DNA of 36,032 nt from Nitrospirota bacterium (GTDB lineage Bacteria > Nitrospirota > Thermodesulfovibrionia > Thermodesulfovibrionales > UBA9159), in the NCBI GenBank assembly GCA_023475105.1, contig JAMCWJ010000067.1, positions 1-36,032 on the forward strand, written 5' to 3'. Under the pieces are notes generated by a model that searched no databases, was not told the origin of the DNA, and saw nothing but the letters and a program-made list of their open reading frames with translations. The position numbers and the translations under genes are program-made. Shown here piece after piece: positions 15,156-23,819 of the stretch. The first letter of the stretch is position 1, and each line of letters begins with the position of its first letter.

Positions 15156-17819
15156 TCACGATGAAGCATGTCTATATGTCCTCACATAAAACTTCCTCAA
15201 TTCTTCTGCCAAGAACAATACGACGCCAAACGGTATCAGGATCAGCCATACACTTAAGGGTAGAAGCGCTGTCCCGAAGATCCTGTTTGCGAAGGGATGA
15301 TAAACAATAAACAACTGAAGCGCGATTTCAAGCAAGATACCGCCAAATATAAGCCTGTTTGAGAAGAATCCGATGCTGAATATAGATTCCTTCGACGAAC
15401 GACATGCAAAGACATTCCCTATCTGCGCGATTATTATTGCTGTGAGACATGCTGTTGTTGCCTGAAGATAAAGCATATCAGTCGGGGCAAGCATTGTTCC
15501 CAACGTCCATCCGCCATTATACAAGACCCAGAAAAACCCGAACATACATGCAAAAGCCTCAATAGGGCCAAGGAAGAGATATGACCTGACAATTAATGGG
15601 AGGTCTAAAAGCCGTTCCTTCAATCTTCGCGGCGGCTGTTTCATTACGCCGGGTGTAGGACCCTCCGCACCGAGTGCAAGTGCGGGCAGCATGTCAGTAC
15701 CCAGGTCAACAGCGAGTATCTGTATAACAGTCAGGGGAAGAGGGATTCTGAACAGGATATAAGCGAGATAAGGAACTGCTTCCGGTATATTTGACGCAAA
15801 AATATACGTTACAAATTTCTTTATATTCTCATATACTGTCCTTCCTTCCTCAACTGCATTCACAATAGTTGCAAAATTGTCATCGAGGAGAATCATGTCG
15901 GATGCCTCTTTTGCCACATCAGTACCTGAGATTCCCATGGCTAAACCAATGTCTGCTTTCTTGAGTGCAGGCGCATCATTCACACCATCACCTGTCACTG
16001 CGACTATCTCGCCTTCTTCTTTCAAGATCGACACAACTCTCAGCTTGTTCTTAGGCGTCATTCTTGCAAATATGACCTCTTTTCCCAGGAGGTTTTCTCT
16101 CAGTTCCCGGTCACGCATCTGATTAAACTCACGGCCTTCAATTACAACAGGGTTCCCTTTTATAAGGCCTATCTCTCTTGCGATAGCAACCGCAGTTCTG
16201 CTTCCATCGCCGGTTATCATTATTATCTTTATCCCTGCCCTATTACATTTCATTATCGCTTCCGCGACTTCCGGCCTCGGAGGGTCCTCAAGACCGATCA
16301 ATCCGGCAAGAATCATGCTCTTTTCAATCTCCTCAGAGCTCGTTACGGCAACTGCACTTCTTTCGATTTCCTTATATGCAAAAGACAGGACTCTAAGGCC
16401 CATGTCCATCAAAGAATGGCAGACAGCTATCGTTTTTCTCCTAAGTGTTTCGTCCATCGGCACTTTTTCACCATTGATCAGCAGATAATCGCATAAAGGA
16501 AGAAGCCCTTCAGCAGCGCCTTTTGAGAGGGCAATAATCTTCCCTTCAACGGCGTTCAGCGTCGTCATCCTTTTCCTTTCTGCATCAAAGGGTATCTCTC
16601 TTATCCGCTCCGCCTTTAATTCCCCGAGGGTTTCCCTTGCAACCTTAAAAAGTCCAACCTCAGTCGGGTCTCCCTTATACCGTCCATCTAAGAAGCGTGC
16701 ATTGTTACAGAGGTAAGCTATCCTTAAGAGCTCAACGACATTGTCCCCTGTCAAATCCTTTACCTCAAAAATCCTGTCGTCAAACCACAGCCTTCTTACT
16801 GCCATTTTATTCTGCGTGAGTGTGCCTGTCTTATCCGTGCATATCACTGTTACCGCACCGAGTGTCTCGACAGAGGTAAGCGTCTTTATTAATGCTTTCC
16901 TCTTTGCCATTCTCTGGCTTCCCATAGCGAGAGAGAGGGTCATTGTCGGAAGCATGCCTTCGGGAATAAGCGCAACTGTTATGCCTATAGCAAAAATGAA
17001 ATTTTCCCAGAAACTCCTTCCAATCAAGAAACCTAAAGAAAAGAAGAATATACCCACTGCAGCGGCTATGGTCGCCACAATCCTTGTTGCCCGTACAATC
17101 TCTTTTTGGAGCGGACTGAGCCCTGTCTCGACAGCGCTTGTCAGCTGGGCGATACGGCCGATCTGCGTGCTCATTGCCGTGGCGAACGCGACTGCTCTGC
17201 CCGAGCCGCTTAAAACTGTTGTGCCTGCAAAGACGATGTTAGGGCTTTCGATAATATCGCCGTCAAAGGAATTGTGGCTCCTTAACTGCGGCTCGGACTC
17301 GCCGGTGAGCGGAGCGTTATTCACCTTCAGCTCATTAGTTTCTATGAGTCTTGCATCGGCGGGGACCTTGTCACCCTCCGAAAGGATTATGATGTCGCCG
17401 GGCACAACCCCAATCGCCTGAATCTCTTTTTCTGTTCCGTCCCTCAGAACCTTCACATAAAAAGGCAGGAGCTTTTTCAGGGCCTCAAGTGCCTTTTCTG
17501 CACGGTATTCCTGGATGAATGTGAAAACTGCATTTACGAATATTACTGCTACGATAGCAATGCCGAGAGTAAGCATACCCCCACCGGGATGCAGATATTC
17601 CGACAAGAAACTCATGGCGGAAGCAATCCAGAGGAGCACGGCCAAAAAGTGTGTAAACTGCGACAGGAATCTCAGAGATAAAGGTTTTTTCCTGACTTCC
17701 TTTATTTCATTCAGACCATATTCACGGAGACGCCTTGCGGCATCCTCTTCAGAAAGTCCCTTCTCAGAAGTGATAAGGTTCTGAAAAACCTCTCCCCTTG
17801 AGATATTGTGAATCTTCAT
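15156..17819 (-). CDS. P2-type cation-transporting P-type ATPase
   Basis: An 887-residue ion pump. It has an N-terminal cation-ATPase domain, TGES at 172-175, the transmembrane-4 motif PEGM at 286-289 (usually PEGL), the phosphorylation site Asp329 in CTDKTGTLT, the hinge MITGDG and VTGDGVNDAPALKKADIG, then C-terminal helices with VDLGTDMLPALALGAE. This C-terminal motif and the overall length resemble Na+/K+- and Ca2+-type pumps found in prokaryotes, so the ion is Na+, K+ or Ca2+, not a heavy metal. It overlaps the upstream usp gene by four bases. Both genes are visibly less GC-rich than the neighbouring kdp and REC-PilZ genes, which hints at acquisition by transfer. Confidence 0.92.
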   Translation of the reverse strand: MKIHNISRGEVFQNLITSEKGLSEEDAARRLREYGLNEIKEVRKKPLSLRFLSQFTHFLAVLLWIASAMSFLSEYLHPGGGMLTLGIAIVAVIFVNAVFTFIQEYRAEKALEALKKLLPFYVKVLRDGTEKEIQAIGVVPGDIIILSEGDKVPADARLIETNELKVNNAPLTGESEPQLRSHNSFDGDIIESPNIVFAGTTVLSGSGRAVAFATAMSTQIGRIAQLTSAVETGLSPLQKEIVRATRIVATIAAAVGIFFFSLGFLIGRSFWENFIFAIGITVALIPEGMLPTMTLSLAMGSQRMAKRKALIKTLTSVETLGAVTVICTDKTGTLTQNKMAVRRLWFDDRIFEVKDLTGDNVVELLRIAYLCNNARFLDGRYKGDPTEVGLFKVARETLGELKAERIREIPFDAERKRMTTLNAVEGKIIALSKGAAEGLLPLCDYLLINGEKVPMDETLRRKTIAVCHSLMDMGLRVLSFAYKEIERSAVAVTSSEEIEKSMILAGLIGLEDPPRPEVAEAIMKCNRAGIKIIMITGDGSRTAVAIAREIGLIKGNPVVIEGREFNQMRDRELRENLLGKEVIFARMTPKNKLRVVSILKEEGEIVAVTGDGVNDAPALKKADIGLAMGISGTDVAKEASDMILLDDNFATIVNAVEEGRTVYENIKKFVTYIFASNIPEAVPYLAYILFRIPLPLTVIQILAVDLGTDMLPALALGAEGPTPGVMKQPPRRLKERLLDLPLIVRSYLFLGPIEAFACMFGFFWVLYNGGWTLGTMLAPTDMLYLQATTACLTAIIIAQIGNVFACRSSKESIFSIGFFSNRLIFGGILLEIALQLFIVYHPFANRIFGTALLPLSVWLILIPFGVVLFLAEELRKFYVRTYRHASS

Positions 17820-18658
17820 TGATGTTCATGTCTTGGTCTTAGGATAATAAGGTCACATGGGGTTTCCCTGAGAACTTCCTCAACAGGATTACCACGTATA
17901 ATACTCCGTAAAAGACTCCTCTCACTTGCCCCCATTATGATGAGGTCATTTCTCCTGTAAGCAGCTTCTATAGTTATTGCCCGTGAAATACCGCCATACT
18001 CGATTCGTTTCTCATGAGTGATCGTATATCGGTCTAAACATTCAGTGAAGAGTTCGACATCTTTCGGAATATGTCTTTCTCTCAGGGAAGGTTTCAAATG
18101 TACTTCTCCGTGAAAAAAACTTGTGATGGGCCTTGCCGAATGAAAAAGTGTTACACTGGATCCAAACCCCTGAGCAAGTTTTGCAACAAAACATGCCCTT
18201 TCCTCAAGATGTGTCATTTCACCCCTTAGTGGTACAAGTATATCCTTAGGATGCATCTTCCCCATGCGAACTACCCTCACCATCGCAACAGAACAAGGCA
18301 GCTTCAGCATAAACTCTCTTGCGAGGGTTTTTACAAAAAAGCGTTTTGTTACATCTTCTCTTCTCGTTGAAGTAAATACTATATCTATATGATCGCTCTT
18401 TACCATGCTATGTATTTTCTGAAGCGGTTCACCCTTTTCAGTGATACTCTCCACTTCGGTTCCACGACCGTCGGCCTCTACAAAGAGCCTCTCAAGGGCA
18501 GACTCTGCTTGTTTAAATGCATTCTTATTAATTCCCTCTTGGGCAATAAAGACAAGAAAAAGCTTTGCCCGGCATGATTGTGAAAGAGTTATCGCGTAGT
18601 GCGCTGCCAACTCTGAATTTGTAAACTCATTCACTGCGGCAAGGATCTTTTTATACAT
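17816..18658 (-). CDS. Tandem universal stress protein (Usp)
   Basis: A 280-residue cytoplasmic protein made of two Usp-fold halves. The first starts MYKKILAAVNEFTNSELAAH; the second starts near residue 148 with HPKDILVPLRGEMTHLEERA and ends LIIMGASERSLLRS, ETPCDLIILRPR. The ATP motif G-2x-G-9x-G(S/T) is imperfect, so nucleotide binding is uncertain. I choose ATG 18658 over longer frames because the Usp fold starts there. No ribosome binding site precedes it; a promoter places the transcription start at or next to the ATG, suggesting a leaderless mRNA. It is coupled to a P-type ATPase and may regulate that pump. Confidence 0.88.
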   Translation of the reverse strand: MYKKILAAVNEFTNSELAAHYAITLSQSCRAKLFLVFIAQEGINKNAFKQAESALERLFVEADGRGTEVESITEKGEPLQKIHSMVKSDHIDIVFTSTRREDVTKRFFVKTLAREFMLKLPCSVAMVRVVRMGKMHPKDILVPLRGEMTHLEERACFVAKLAQGFGSSVTLFHSARPITSFFHGEVHLKPSLRERHIPKDVELFTECLDRYTITHEKRIEYGGISRAITIEAAYRRNDLIIMGASERSLLRSIIRGNPVEEVLRETPCDLIILRPRHEHQ

Positions 18659-18664
18659 GCTGAA

Positions 18665-18692
18665 ATTATAGCATTGCCCTCTCCAATTGCAA
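18665..18692 (-). promoter_or_regulatory. Leaderless-type promoter of the usp-ATPase operon
   Basis: On the minus strand, TTGCAA (18692-18687), a 16-base spacer and the extended -10 TGCTATAAT (18673-18665). Only six bases separate the -10 from the ATG, so +1 should fall on the A of the start codon. The promoter is back to back with the kdp promoter, 13 bases between the two -35 elements. Confidence 0.6.
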
Positions 18693-18705
18693 CTCATACA
18701 GACCC

Positions 18706-18734
18706 TTGACAATTTATTCGGTGAGTGGTATAAA
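18706..18734 (+). promoter_or_regulatory. Sigma-70 promoter of the riboswitch-kdp operon
   Basis: TTGACA (18706-18711), a 17-base spacer and TATAAA (18729-18734): near-consensus. Transcription would start about 18741, exactly at the 5' edge of the riboswitch. Confidence 0.75.
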
Positions 18735-18740
18735 CAAACA

Positions 18741-18862
18741 ATAGCAGCCGAAATCCATTCAAAGAATGGATGCGGGGGACCCAACACAAGGGGCGTATTC
18801 CGCAAAGGATAGGGCACTTCCAGGCCCGAGCCCGTCAGCTAACCTCGTAGGCGTTTGGAAGG
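18741..18862 (+). ncRNA. c-di-AMP riboswitch (ydaO-yuaA type)
   Basis: The RNA contains the conserved blocks of the ydaO/yuaA class in order: CCGAAATCC, a variable hairpin (CCATTC AAA GAATGG), GCGGGGGACCCAA, GGGGCGTATTCC, AGGGCACTTCCAGG and the diagnostic GAGCCCGTCAGCTAACCTCG followed by TAGGCG. This class binds cyclic di-AMP and usually turns off potassium-uptake or cell-wall genes. It sits between a strong promoter and an intrinsic terminator ahead of kdp, so high c-di-AMP should end transcription early. GGCGT (18850-18854) can pair with ACGCC (18878-18882) as an antiterminator, competing with the terminator stem. The class call rests on motif recall, not on a covariance-model search. Confidence 0.9.
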
Positions 18863-18877
18863 GCAAAGGGCTGAACC

Positions 18878-18904
18878 ACGCCGTATGCCGGCGTTTTTTA
18901 TTTT
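18878..18904 (+). terminator. Riboswitch-controlled intrinsic terminator
   Basis: ACGCCG (18878-18883), loop TATGC, CGGCGT (18889-18894), then TTTTT A TTTT. A perfect six-base-pair stem with a T-run, placed 16 bases after the riboswitch core. It lies upstream of every gene of the operon, which fits a transcription-attenuation OFF switch. Confidence 0.8.
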
Positions 18905-18937
18905 CTCCCCTTCCCGCCCCTCTGAGAAGGAGGCCGT

Positions 18938-18964
18938 ATGCCGCGCAGACGTCATCTCCTATAA
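18938..18964 (+). other. Possible 8-residue leader peptide
   Basis: ATG at 18938 follows AAGGAGG with a four-base gap and encodes MPRRRHLL, then TAA. It lies between the terminator and the first kdp-operon gene. It could be a translated uORF, or the ribosome binding site of a gene that has been lost. There is no conservation evidence. Confidence 0.25.
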
Positions 18965-19035
18965 AGCACCAAGATTATGCGCTATCATTGAATCAGGAAA
19001 CCATTTTGAAACCGTGAGCAAGGGAGAGAAAAGAA

Positions 19036-19341
19036 ATGAAACGAGTATCATTTGCGCTGTGCGTAATCGCCTTTTTCGGGTTCGCGGCCAATTCGTTCGC
19101 CACCTCGCCGCAACCGGAAGGGGTGAAGCCAGGCCACACAACGCCCGCTTGCAGCATCCATATGGTTTACATTGCCGATCCTGAAAAAGGAATTCCCGGA
19201 GGGGACTCCTCCTCAAACCTTGTCTTTGAAGCCATCCAGCCGAAAAAAGATGTGCTTGAAAGGGTCACCGAGTACGTCGGTAACAGGATGAATGAGGGGA
19301 ATGTGGCCGAGTTCAAAATCGAATGCAAATTTCTAAAATGA
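19036..19341 (+). CDS. Small exported protein of unknown function in the kdp operon
   Basis: I do not recognise a family. The 101-residue protein has a clear signal peptide (MKRVSFALCVIAFFGFAANS), with likely cleavage after FA at 21-22. The mature part of about 79 residues has two cysteines, Cys39 and Cys97, that could form a disulfide. It starts PQPEGVKPGHTTPACSIHMV and ends EFKIECKFLK. Its ATG follows GGGAGAG. It lies after the riboswitch terminator and 27 bases before kdpA, in the place where the tiny kdpF is often found, so it should be made only when c-di-AMP is low. A role as a periplasmic Kdp accessory is a guess from position. Confidence 0.75.
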   Translation: MKRVSFALCVIAFFGFAANSFATSPQPEGVKPGHTTPACSIHMVYIADPEKGIPGGDSSSNLVFEAIQPKKDVLERVTEYVGNRMNEGNVAEFKIECKFLK

Positions 19342-19368
19342 GAGAGGTTTCCTCTTTGCGAGGTGATT

Positions 19369-21162
19369 ATGCACGCAAATATAATCTTTGATATATCACA
19401 AATCCTTGCCCTTCTCATAGGAGTTACTCTCCTGGTGAGGCCTCTCGGCGGCTACATGAAGAGAGTGTACCAGGGAGAAGGGGTTTTCCTCGGTCCGGTC
19501 CTCGGCCCCCTTGAAGGGGCCCTCTACAGAATGTCCGGTGTCAGGAAGGATGAGGAAATGGACTGGAAGCATTACGCCGGGGCAATGCTCACTTTCAACC
19601 TCGTCACGATGGCTTTGATGTTTGCCATCCTGATGCTGCAGGGCTCTCTGCCTCTCAATCCCCAGAAGTTCCCCGGTTTTTCCTGGGACCTGGCCCTTAA
19701 TACCGCCGTGAGCTTCACCACCAATACCAACTGGCAGAACTACAGCGGGGAATCTGCAGCCAGCTATTTCACCCAGGTAATGGCGCTCATGGTGCATCAG
19801 TTCCTCTCGGCTGCGACAGGGATGGCCATCGTCATCGCCTTTGTCCGCGGACTGGCCCGCAGGACAGCGGAGACTCTGGGCAACTTCTGGGTGGACATGA
19901 CCCGCGGCGTGCTCTACATCCTTCTGCCGATCGCCTTTGTGGCGGCCCTGGTGCTCGTTTCACAGGGCGTCATCCAGAACTTCAGTCCGTACAAAAGCGT
20001 CCCCCTGATTCAGCCGACGAGCTATGAAAGACCAAAGCTCGATGCGAACAGCAACCCGATCAAGAATGCAGACGGGAAGCCGGTGACCGAAACGGTGGCG
20101 TTACAAGAGCAGACCTTGCCGATGGGGCCGGTCGCTTCACTGGAGGCGATCAAGGAACTCGGGACGAACGGAGGGGGATTCTTCAATGCAAACTCTGCGC
20201 ATCCCTATGAGAACCCGACCCCTCTTTCGAATTTTCTCGAACTCCTTCTGATCCTCATGATTCCCGCGGCCCTGACGAACACCTTCGGCCGAATGGCCGG
20301 CGAGACGCGACAGGGATGGGCCGTATACACTGCGATGCTCCTTCTTTTCGTCATTGCCGTCGGTGCGCTCTATTGGGCCGAGTACAGCGGGAATCCGCTG
20401 GTGCAGAAACTGGGCGTGGGCGGTTATTCCATGGAAGGCAAGGAGGTCCGTTTCGGTCTCGGCGGCTCGGCGCTGTTCTCTGCTTCAACTACGGCGACCT
20501 CCTGCGGGGCGGTAAATACCATGCATGATTCGCTGACTCCCCTCGGCGGTATGGTGCCGATGGTGCTCATTCTACTGGGCGAGGTTGTTTTCGGAGGGGT
20601 CGGGTCAGGTCTTTACACAATGCTCGCCTTTGTCATTATTGCCGTATTCGCCGCAGGGCTCATGATCGGCAGAACTCCCGAGTACCTTGGGAAAAAGATC
20701 GAAGTCACCGAGATGTGGATGTCCGTGATAACTGTACTTACCGCCGGGGCCGTAATACTCGCGCTGGTCGCCATAGCGCTGATCACCCCCGCAGCGGTGC
20801 GTTCCATGGCGAACCCCGGTCCCCACGGTCTGAGTGAAGTCCTCTATGCCTTTGCCTCTCAAGCCAACAACAACGGCAGCGCCTTTGCAGGTTTGAACGG
20901 GAATACCTTGTTTTACAACCTCACAGGGTCCCTTGCGATGCTTCTCGGAAGGTTCGCTCCTGCCGTTTCAGTTCTTGCCATGGCAGGCTCCCTGGCCGGA
21001 AAGAAATACGTTCCTCCCAGCGTAGGCACGCTGCCGACGGACCAACTTCCTTTCATATTCTGGCTCGTGGCAGTCGTGCTGATCGTGGGGGCCCTGACCT
21101 TCTTCCCGGCCCTTGCTCTGGGACCGATCGTCGAGCATATGATCATGCAGGGGGGGGTGTAG
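19369..21162 (+). CDS. kdpA: Potassium-transporting ATPase potassium-binding subunit KdpA
   Basis: KdpA is the channel-like inner-membrane subunit that selects K+ in the KdpFABC pump. The 597-residue protein starts at ATG 19369 after GAGGT. Selectivity-filter and pore segments are all visible: [53 protein letters not shown] and [16 protein letters not shown]. It is about 40 residues longer than the E. coli protein, mainly through a periplasmic insertion near 210-245 ([18 protein letters not shown]). kdpB starts two bases after its stop. Confidence 0.97.
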   Translation: MHANIIFDISQILALLIGVTLLVRPLGGYMKRVYQGEGVFLGPVLGPLEGALYRMSGVRKDEEMDWKHYAGAMLTFNLVTMALMFAILMLQGSLPLNPQKFPGFSWDLALNTAVSFTTNTNWQNYSGESAASYFTQVMALMVHQFLSAATGMAIVIAFVRGLARRTAETLGNFWVDMTRGVLYILLPIAFVAALVLVSQGVIQNFSPYKSVPLIQPTSYERPKLDANSNPIKNADGKPVTETVALQEQTLPMGPVASLEAIKELGTNGGGFFNANSAHPYENPTPLSNFLELLLILMIPAALTNTFGRMAGETRQGWAVYTAMLLLFVIAVGALYWAEYSGNPLVQKLGVGGYSMEGKEVRFGLGGSALFSASTTATSCGAVNTMHDSLTPLGGMVPMVLILLGEVVFGGVGSGLYTMLAFVIIAVFAAGLMIGRTPEYLGKKIEVTEMWMSVITVLTAGAVILALVAIALITPAAVRSMANPGPHGLSEVLYAFASQANNNGSAFAGLNGNTLFYNLTGSLAMLLGRFAPAVSVLAMAGSLAGKKYVPPSVGTLPTDQLPFIFWLVAVVLIVGALTFFPALALGPIVEHMIMQGGV

Positions 21163-21164
21163 TC

Positions 21165-23231
21165 ATGGCGAAACGCAGAACAAAAAGCAAAGGGATATTC
21201 GATCCGAAACTGGTGAAAGCAGCCTTGATAGATTCATTCACGAAGCTTGACCCCCGGGCACTCTGGCGTAACCCGGTTATGCTGGCGGTTGAAATCGGAA
21301 GCGTCGTCACGACAGTCAATTTCGTCATAAACCTTATTACGGGAAAAGGAGAGCCTGCGTGGTTCACCGGGATTGTCTCGGCCTGGCTCTGGCTCACCGT
21401 CCTCTTCGCCACTTTCGCCGAATCCCTGGCAGAGGGAAGGGGCAAGGCGCGCGCCGAATCGATGAAGAAAACCCGCAAGGAGATCATGGCTAAGAAGCTG
21501 AAGAAGCCCGAACCGGGAGCAGAGTATGAACTCGTCCCTTCGACTCAGCTCCGGAAAGGCGACGTCATCCTTGTGGAAGCGAAGGAACTCATCGCCGGTG
21601 ACGGCGAAGTAATTGCAGGAGCTGCGCTCGTGAACGAGGCCGCCGTGACCGGCGAATCCGCGCCGGTCGTCAGGGAATCGGGAGGAGATCGCAGTGCGGT
21701 GACTGCAGGAACCCTGGTAATAGCGAACAGTGTCGTGGTGCGCATCACCGCGAATCCGGGTGAGACGTTTCTGGACCGGATGATCTCTCTTGTGGAAGGG
21801 GCGAAGCGCAGAAAGACTCCGAATGAGATGGCCCTGGAGGTGCTCCTTCTGGCGCTCACGGTGGTGTTCTTTCTCGTAGTGGTCAACCTGAGCCCTCTTT
21901 CTCTCTACAGCGTAAAGGCGATGGGGAAGGGACAGCCGGTTACGCTCGTGGTCCTGGTCGCGTTATTCGTCTGTTTGATCCCGACAACGATTGCGGCCCT
22001 TCTGCCTGCCATCGGCATTGCGGGAATGGACAGACTTTTCCAGAAGAACGTCATAGCCCTGTCCGGGAGGGCGATAGAGGCTGCCGGCGATGTGAACGTG
22101 CTCCTCCTGGACAAGACCGGGACGATCACGCTGGGTAACCGGCAGGCTGTGGCTTTCCTTCCCCTGGCCGGATGTTCGGAAAAAGAGCTGGCCGAGGCCG
22201 CGTTGATGGCATCCCTCACCGATGAAACCCCCGAGGGAAGGAGCATCGTAGTGCTTGCAAAACAGAGATACGATCTCCGGATGCGGGAATTGCCGCTGAA
22301 CGCCGAGTCGATTCCCTTCAGCGCCGAAACCAGGATAAGCGGAGTGAACATAGACGGGCACGCCTTCCTCAAGGGGGCCGGAGATTCGATCGCGGGGGTC
22401 GTCCGTAGTCTGGGAGGAACTGTTCCCCCTGAATTGGAAGGCCACGTCACCGATATCGCAAAATCCGGAGGCACACCGCTCGTGGTCAGCCGGGATGCGG
22501 AAGTCCTCGGTGTCATAAACCTGAAAGACGTCCTGAAGGGGGGTATCAAGGAGCGCTTTCTGCAGCTCCGCAGCATGGGCATCAAAACGGTGATGATCAC
22601 TGGAGACAACCCCCTCACCGCGGCCGCGATCGCAACGGAGGCCCAGGTCGACGACTTCCTGGCCCAGGCAAAACCGGAAGACAAACTCCGGCTGATCCGT
22701 GAAAACCAGGACCGGGGCTACATGGTGGCGATGACCGGAGACGGAACCAATGACGCCCCTGCCCTTGCCCAGGCGGATGTGGCTGTGGCAATGAACACCG
22801 GCACGCAGCCTGCGCGCGAAGCCGCCAACATCATCGACCTCGACAGCAACCCGACGAAATTGCTCGACATCGTCGAGATCGGCAAGCAGATCCTGATGAC
22901 GCGGGGAACGCTTACCACCTTCAGCATCGCAAACGACGTGGCAAAATATTTTGCTATCATTCCCGCCGCCTTTGCTCCCATCTACCCGCAGCTCGGGATT
23001 CTCAATGTCATGCGCCTCGCCAATCCGTTCAGCGCAATCCTTTCCGCCGTGATTTTCAACGCCATAATCATCCCCTTGCTGATCCCGCTCGCATTGAAGG
23101 GAACGCGCTACCGGCCGATGCCTGCGGAAAGACTACTGGTCTACAATCTGCTCATTTATGGAGTGGGGGGGCTTCTCACTCCTTTTGTCGGTATCAAGCT
23201 GATCGACCTGTTGATAAACCTTCTTGTGTGA
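21165..23231 (+). CDS. kdpB: Potassium-transporting ATPase ATP-binding subunit KdpB
   Basis: KdpB is the P-type ATPase subunit (class P1A) that drives K+ uptake. The 688-residue protein has TGES at 162-165, the membrane motif [20 protein letters not shown], the phosphorylation site Asp316 in [48 protein letters not shown], and the C-terminal [20 protein letters not shown]. The length is normal. The ATG is two bases after the kdpA stop, with a G-rich binding site inside kdpA. Confidence 0.97.
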   Translation: MAKRRTKSKGIFDPKLVKAALIDSFTKLDPRALWRNPVMLAVEIGSVVTTVNFVINLITGKGEPAWFTGIVSAWLWLTVLFATFAESLAEGRGKARAESMKKTRKEIMAKKLKKPEPGAEYELVPSTQLRKGDVILVEAKELIAGDGEVIAGAALVNEAAVTGESAPVVRESGGDRSAVTAGTLVIANSVVVRITANPGETFLDRMISLVEGAKRRKTPNEMALEVLLLALTVVFFLVVVNLSPLSLYSVKAMGKGQPVTLVVLVALFVCLIPTTIAALLPAIGIAGMDRLFQKNVIALSGRAIEAAGDVNVLLLDKTGTITLGNRQAVAFLPLAGCSEKELAEAALMASLTDETPEGRSIVVLAKQRYDLRMRELPLNAESIPFSAETRISGVNIDGHAFLKGAGDSIAGVVRSLGGTVPPELEGHVTDIAKSGGTPLVVSRDAEVLGVINLKDVLKGGIKERFLQLRSMGIKTVMITGDNPLTAAAIATEAQVDDFLAQAKPEDKLRLIRENQDRGYMVAMTGDGTNDAPALAQADVAVAMNTGTQPAREAANIIDLDSNPTKLLDIVEIGKQILMTRGTLTTFSIANDVAKYFAIIPAAFAPIYPQLGILNVMRLANPFSAILSAVIFNAIIIPLLIPLALKGTRYRPMPAERLLVYNLLIYGVGGLLTPFVGIKLIDLLINLLV

Positions 23232-23243
23232 TGAGGAGAAACG

Positions 23244-23819
23244 ATGAGAGAGATAAGAAATTCGGTCTTTTTTTTCCTTGCGCTGGCGTTGGTGACGGGC
23301 GTGGCATACCCTGCGGCGGTCACGGTCCTTTCGCAACTTATCTTCCCTGAACAGGCAAACGGAAGTCTGATTTACGGGGGCGCCGGCGCGCCGGTCGGCT
23401 CCTCATTGATCGGCCAGCCTTTTTCCAACGCGAGATACTTCTGGCCGCGGCCGTCGGCAACCGCAGATTTCCCTTACAACGCCTTGGCCTCCGGGGGCTC
23501 GAACCTCGGCCCCACCAACAAGGAGCTTCTCGGTCAGGTTGCCGCAAGGAGAGAGACCCTGAGGGGATACGGAATCCAGGGGATTGTGCCGGCCGACCTT
23601 GTGATGGCATCCGCAAGTGGACTCGACCCTCACATCAGCCCGGAGGCGGCGCTCCTTCAGGTCCCCCGGATCTCCGGGGAAAGGAAACTGTCCGAGAAAA
23701 AAGTGAGGAGCCTCGTTCTGAAACATATTGAGGACAGCCAACTCGGCTTCCTCGGGGCGCCGAGGGTAAACGTTCTGAAACTGAATCTCGCGCTCGACAG
23801 CGGAGAGAACCGTGATTGA
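23244..23819 (+). CDS. kdpC: Potassium-transporting ATPase subunit KdpC
   Basis: KdpC is the single-span accessory subunit that stabilises the KdpFABC complex. The 191-residue protein has an N-terminal membrane helix (SVFFFLALALVTGVAYPAAV), then the conserved GSSLIGQPF, YFWPRPSA, ASGGSNLGPTNKEL and ASASGLDPHISPEAA. The length is normal. The start follows GAGGAG 12 bases after kdpB. Its 3' end overlaps kdpD by eight bases. Confidence 0.96.
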   Translation: MREIRNSVFFFLALALVTGVAYPAAVTVLSQLIFPEQANGSLIYGGAGAPVGSSLIGQPFSNARYFWPRPSATADFPYNALASGGSNLGPTNKELLGQVAARRETLRGYGIQGIVPADLVMASASGLDPHISPEAALLQVPRISGERKLSEKKVRSLVLKHIEDSQLGFLGAPRVNVLKLNLALDSGENRD

